From contig CM040118.1 in the NCBI GenBank assembly GCA_022559845.1, forward strand, positions 163,328,331-163,392,330: 64,000 nt of DNA. Reading direction: 5' to 3'. This document shows positions 63,901-64,000 of this stretch, in pieces. The translations under genes were made by a program, and so were the position numbers. The notes beneath the pieces were generated by a model. The model had not been told where the DNA came from and did not search any database. It was given only the letters and a program-made list of their open reading frames with translations. Within the stretch, counting starts at the first letter, position 1, and each line of letters opens with the position of its first letter. This stretch comes from Amorphophallus konjac. Taxonomy: Eukaryota; Streptophyta; Magnoliopsida; Alismatales; Araceae.

Positions 63901-64000
63901 GTTTTCAGGAACCCAATAAGGTTAGAATTCGATTAGAACTAAAATTTCCTTGATAGAGTCCTTACTAAACTTGATTATACACGTAGCAAAATCTTAAAAC

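Larger units (their letters stand above)
61366..64000 (-). repeat. Tekay/Del-like LTR E, right end outside window
   Basis: Starts TGTCACGCCCCGAGCG (plus strand; LTR 3' end on the minus strand) inside D gag. It shares the GCTCAGTAGGAATTA block and the 62040-62150 region with LTR F. CTATAAATA on the minus strand at 63892-63900 is the probable TATA box, with a leader rich in GAAGAA. TGACG hairpins occupy 62820-63380. No coding domain. Whether it is a solo LTR or the 3' LTR of a full element to the right cannot be seen. Confidence 0.72.

Noticed and set aside
1..64000. tRNA, rRNA or other host RNA genes
   Set aside because: No cloverleaf with A and B boxes or rRNA-like stretch was recognised; tRNA-like strings are only primer binding sites.

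Overview
This window is nuclear DNA from a flowering plant with a large, repeat-rich genome. Every recognisable coding segment belongs to a plant LTR-retrotransposon lineage (Ty3/gypsy Athila, Tat and Tekay/Del-like; Ty1/copia SIRE/Maximus-like) or to the plant mobile domain families. I found no ordinary host gene, rRNA, tRNA or organelle DNA. The species cannot be named from the sequence.

Layout, left to right. (1) 1-24599: a minus-strand Athila-like element H. Its 3' LTR lies left of the window. Its 5' LTR is 22813-24599 and it has a tRNA-Asp primer site. H is split by two younger insertions: gag-only SIRE-like element A (3172-14432, TSD AGTCC) and a 4.1-kb presumed solo LTR I (16100-20213, TSD ATGGT). 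(2) 24600-25721: a plus-strand gypsy gag relic into which H inserted. (3) 25722-38997: a chromovirus-type LTR G, split by gag-only SIRE-like element B (26054-37546, TSD CTCCG). B's 5' LTR in turn holds solo LTR J (26364-28132, TSD CATAT). (4) 38998-44590: an LTR fragment K, a Tekay-like LTR F and a truncated third gag-only element C. (5) About 44600-61365: a minus-strand Tat-lineage element D with gag, protease, G-patch, RT, RNase H, archaeal-type RNase H and integrase. Downstream of pol, in antisense, lie two intron-containing genes: an intact two-exon DUF7745-like gene (47394-48833) and an eight-exon plant mobile domain gene with a few inactivating changes (49552-53211). (6) 61366-64000: a Tekay-like LTR E inserted in D gag and running off the window.

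How the parts relate. A, B and C share a Gag (N-terminal domain, long coiled coil, four to six CCHC knuckles) and have no pol, so they would need a SIRE-type element in trans. D is autonomous in design but damaged.

The most unusual signal is a recurring design. Several unrelated LTR families here carry dozens of short, family-specific motifs: AAGTCTRTACATTG in A, GTCGGTGCA in B, CGGCGYGCC in I, GGCGGCCA/TGGCCGCC hairpins in G, CGGTC/GACCG hairpins in J, and TGACGCC or TGACGAC with matching GGCGTCA or GTCGTCA arms around the antisense genes of D and in E. These arrays avoid coding exons and do not look like ordinary tandem satellites.
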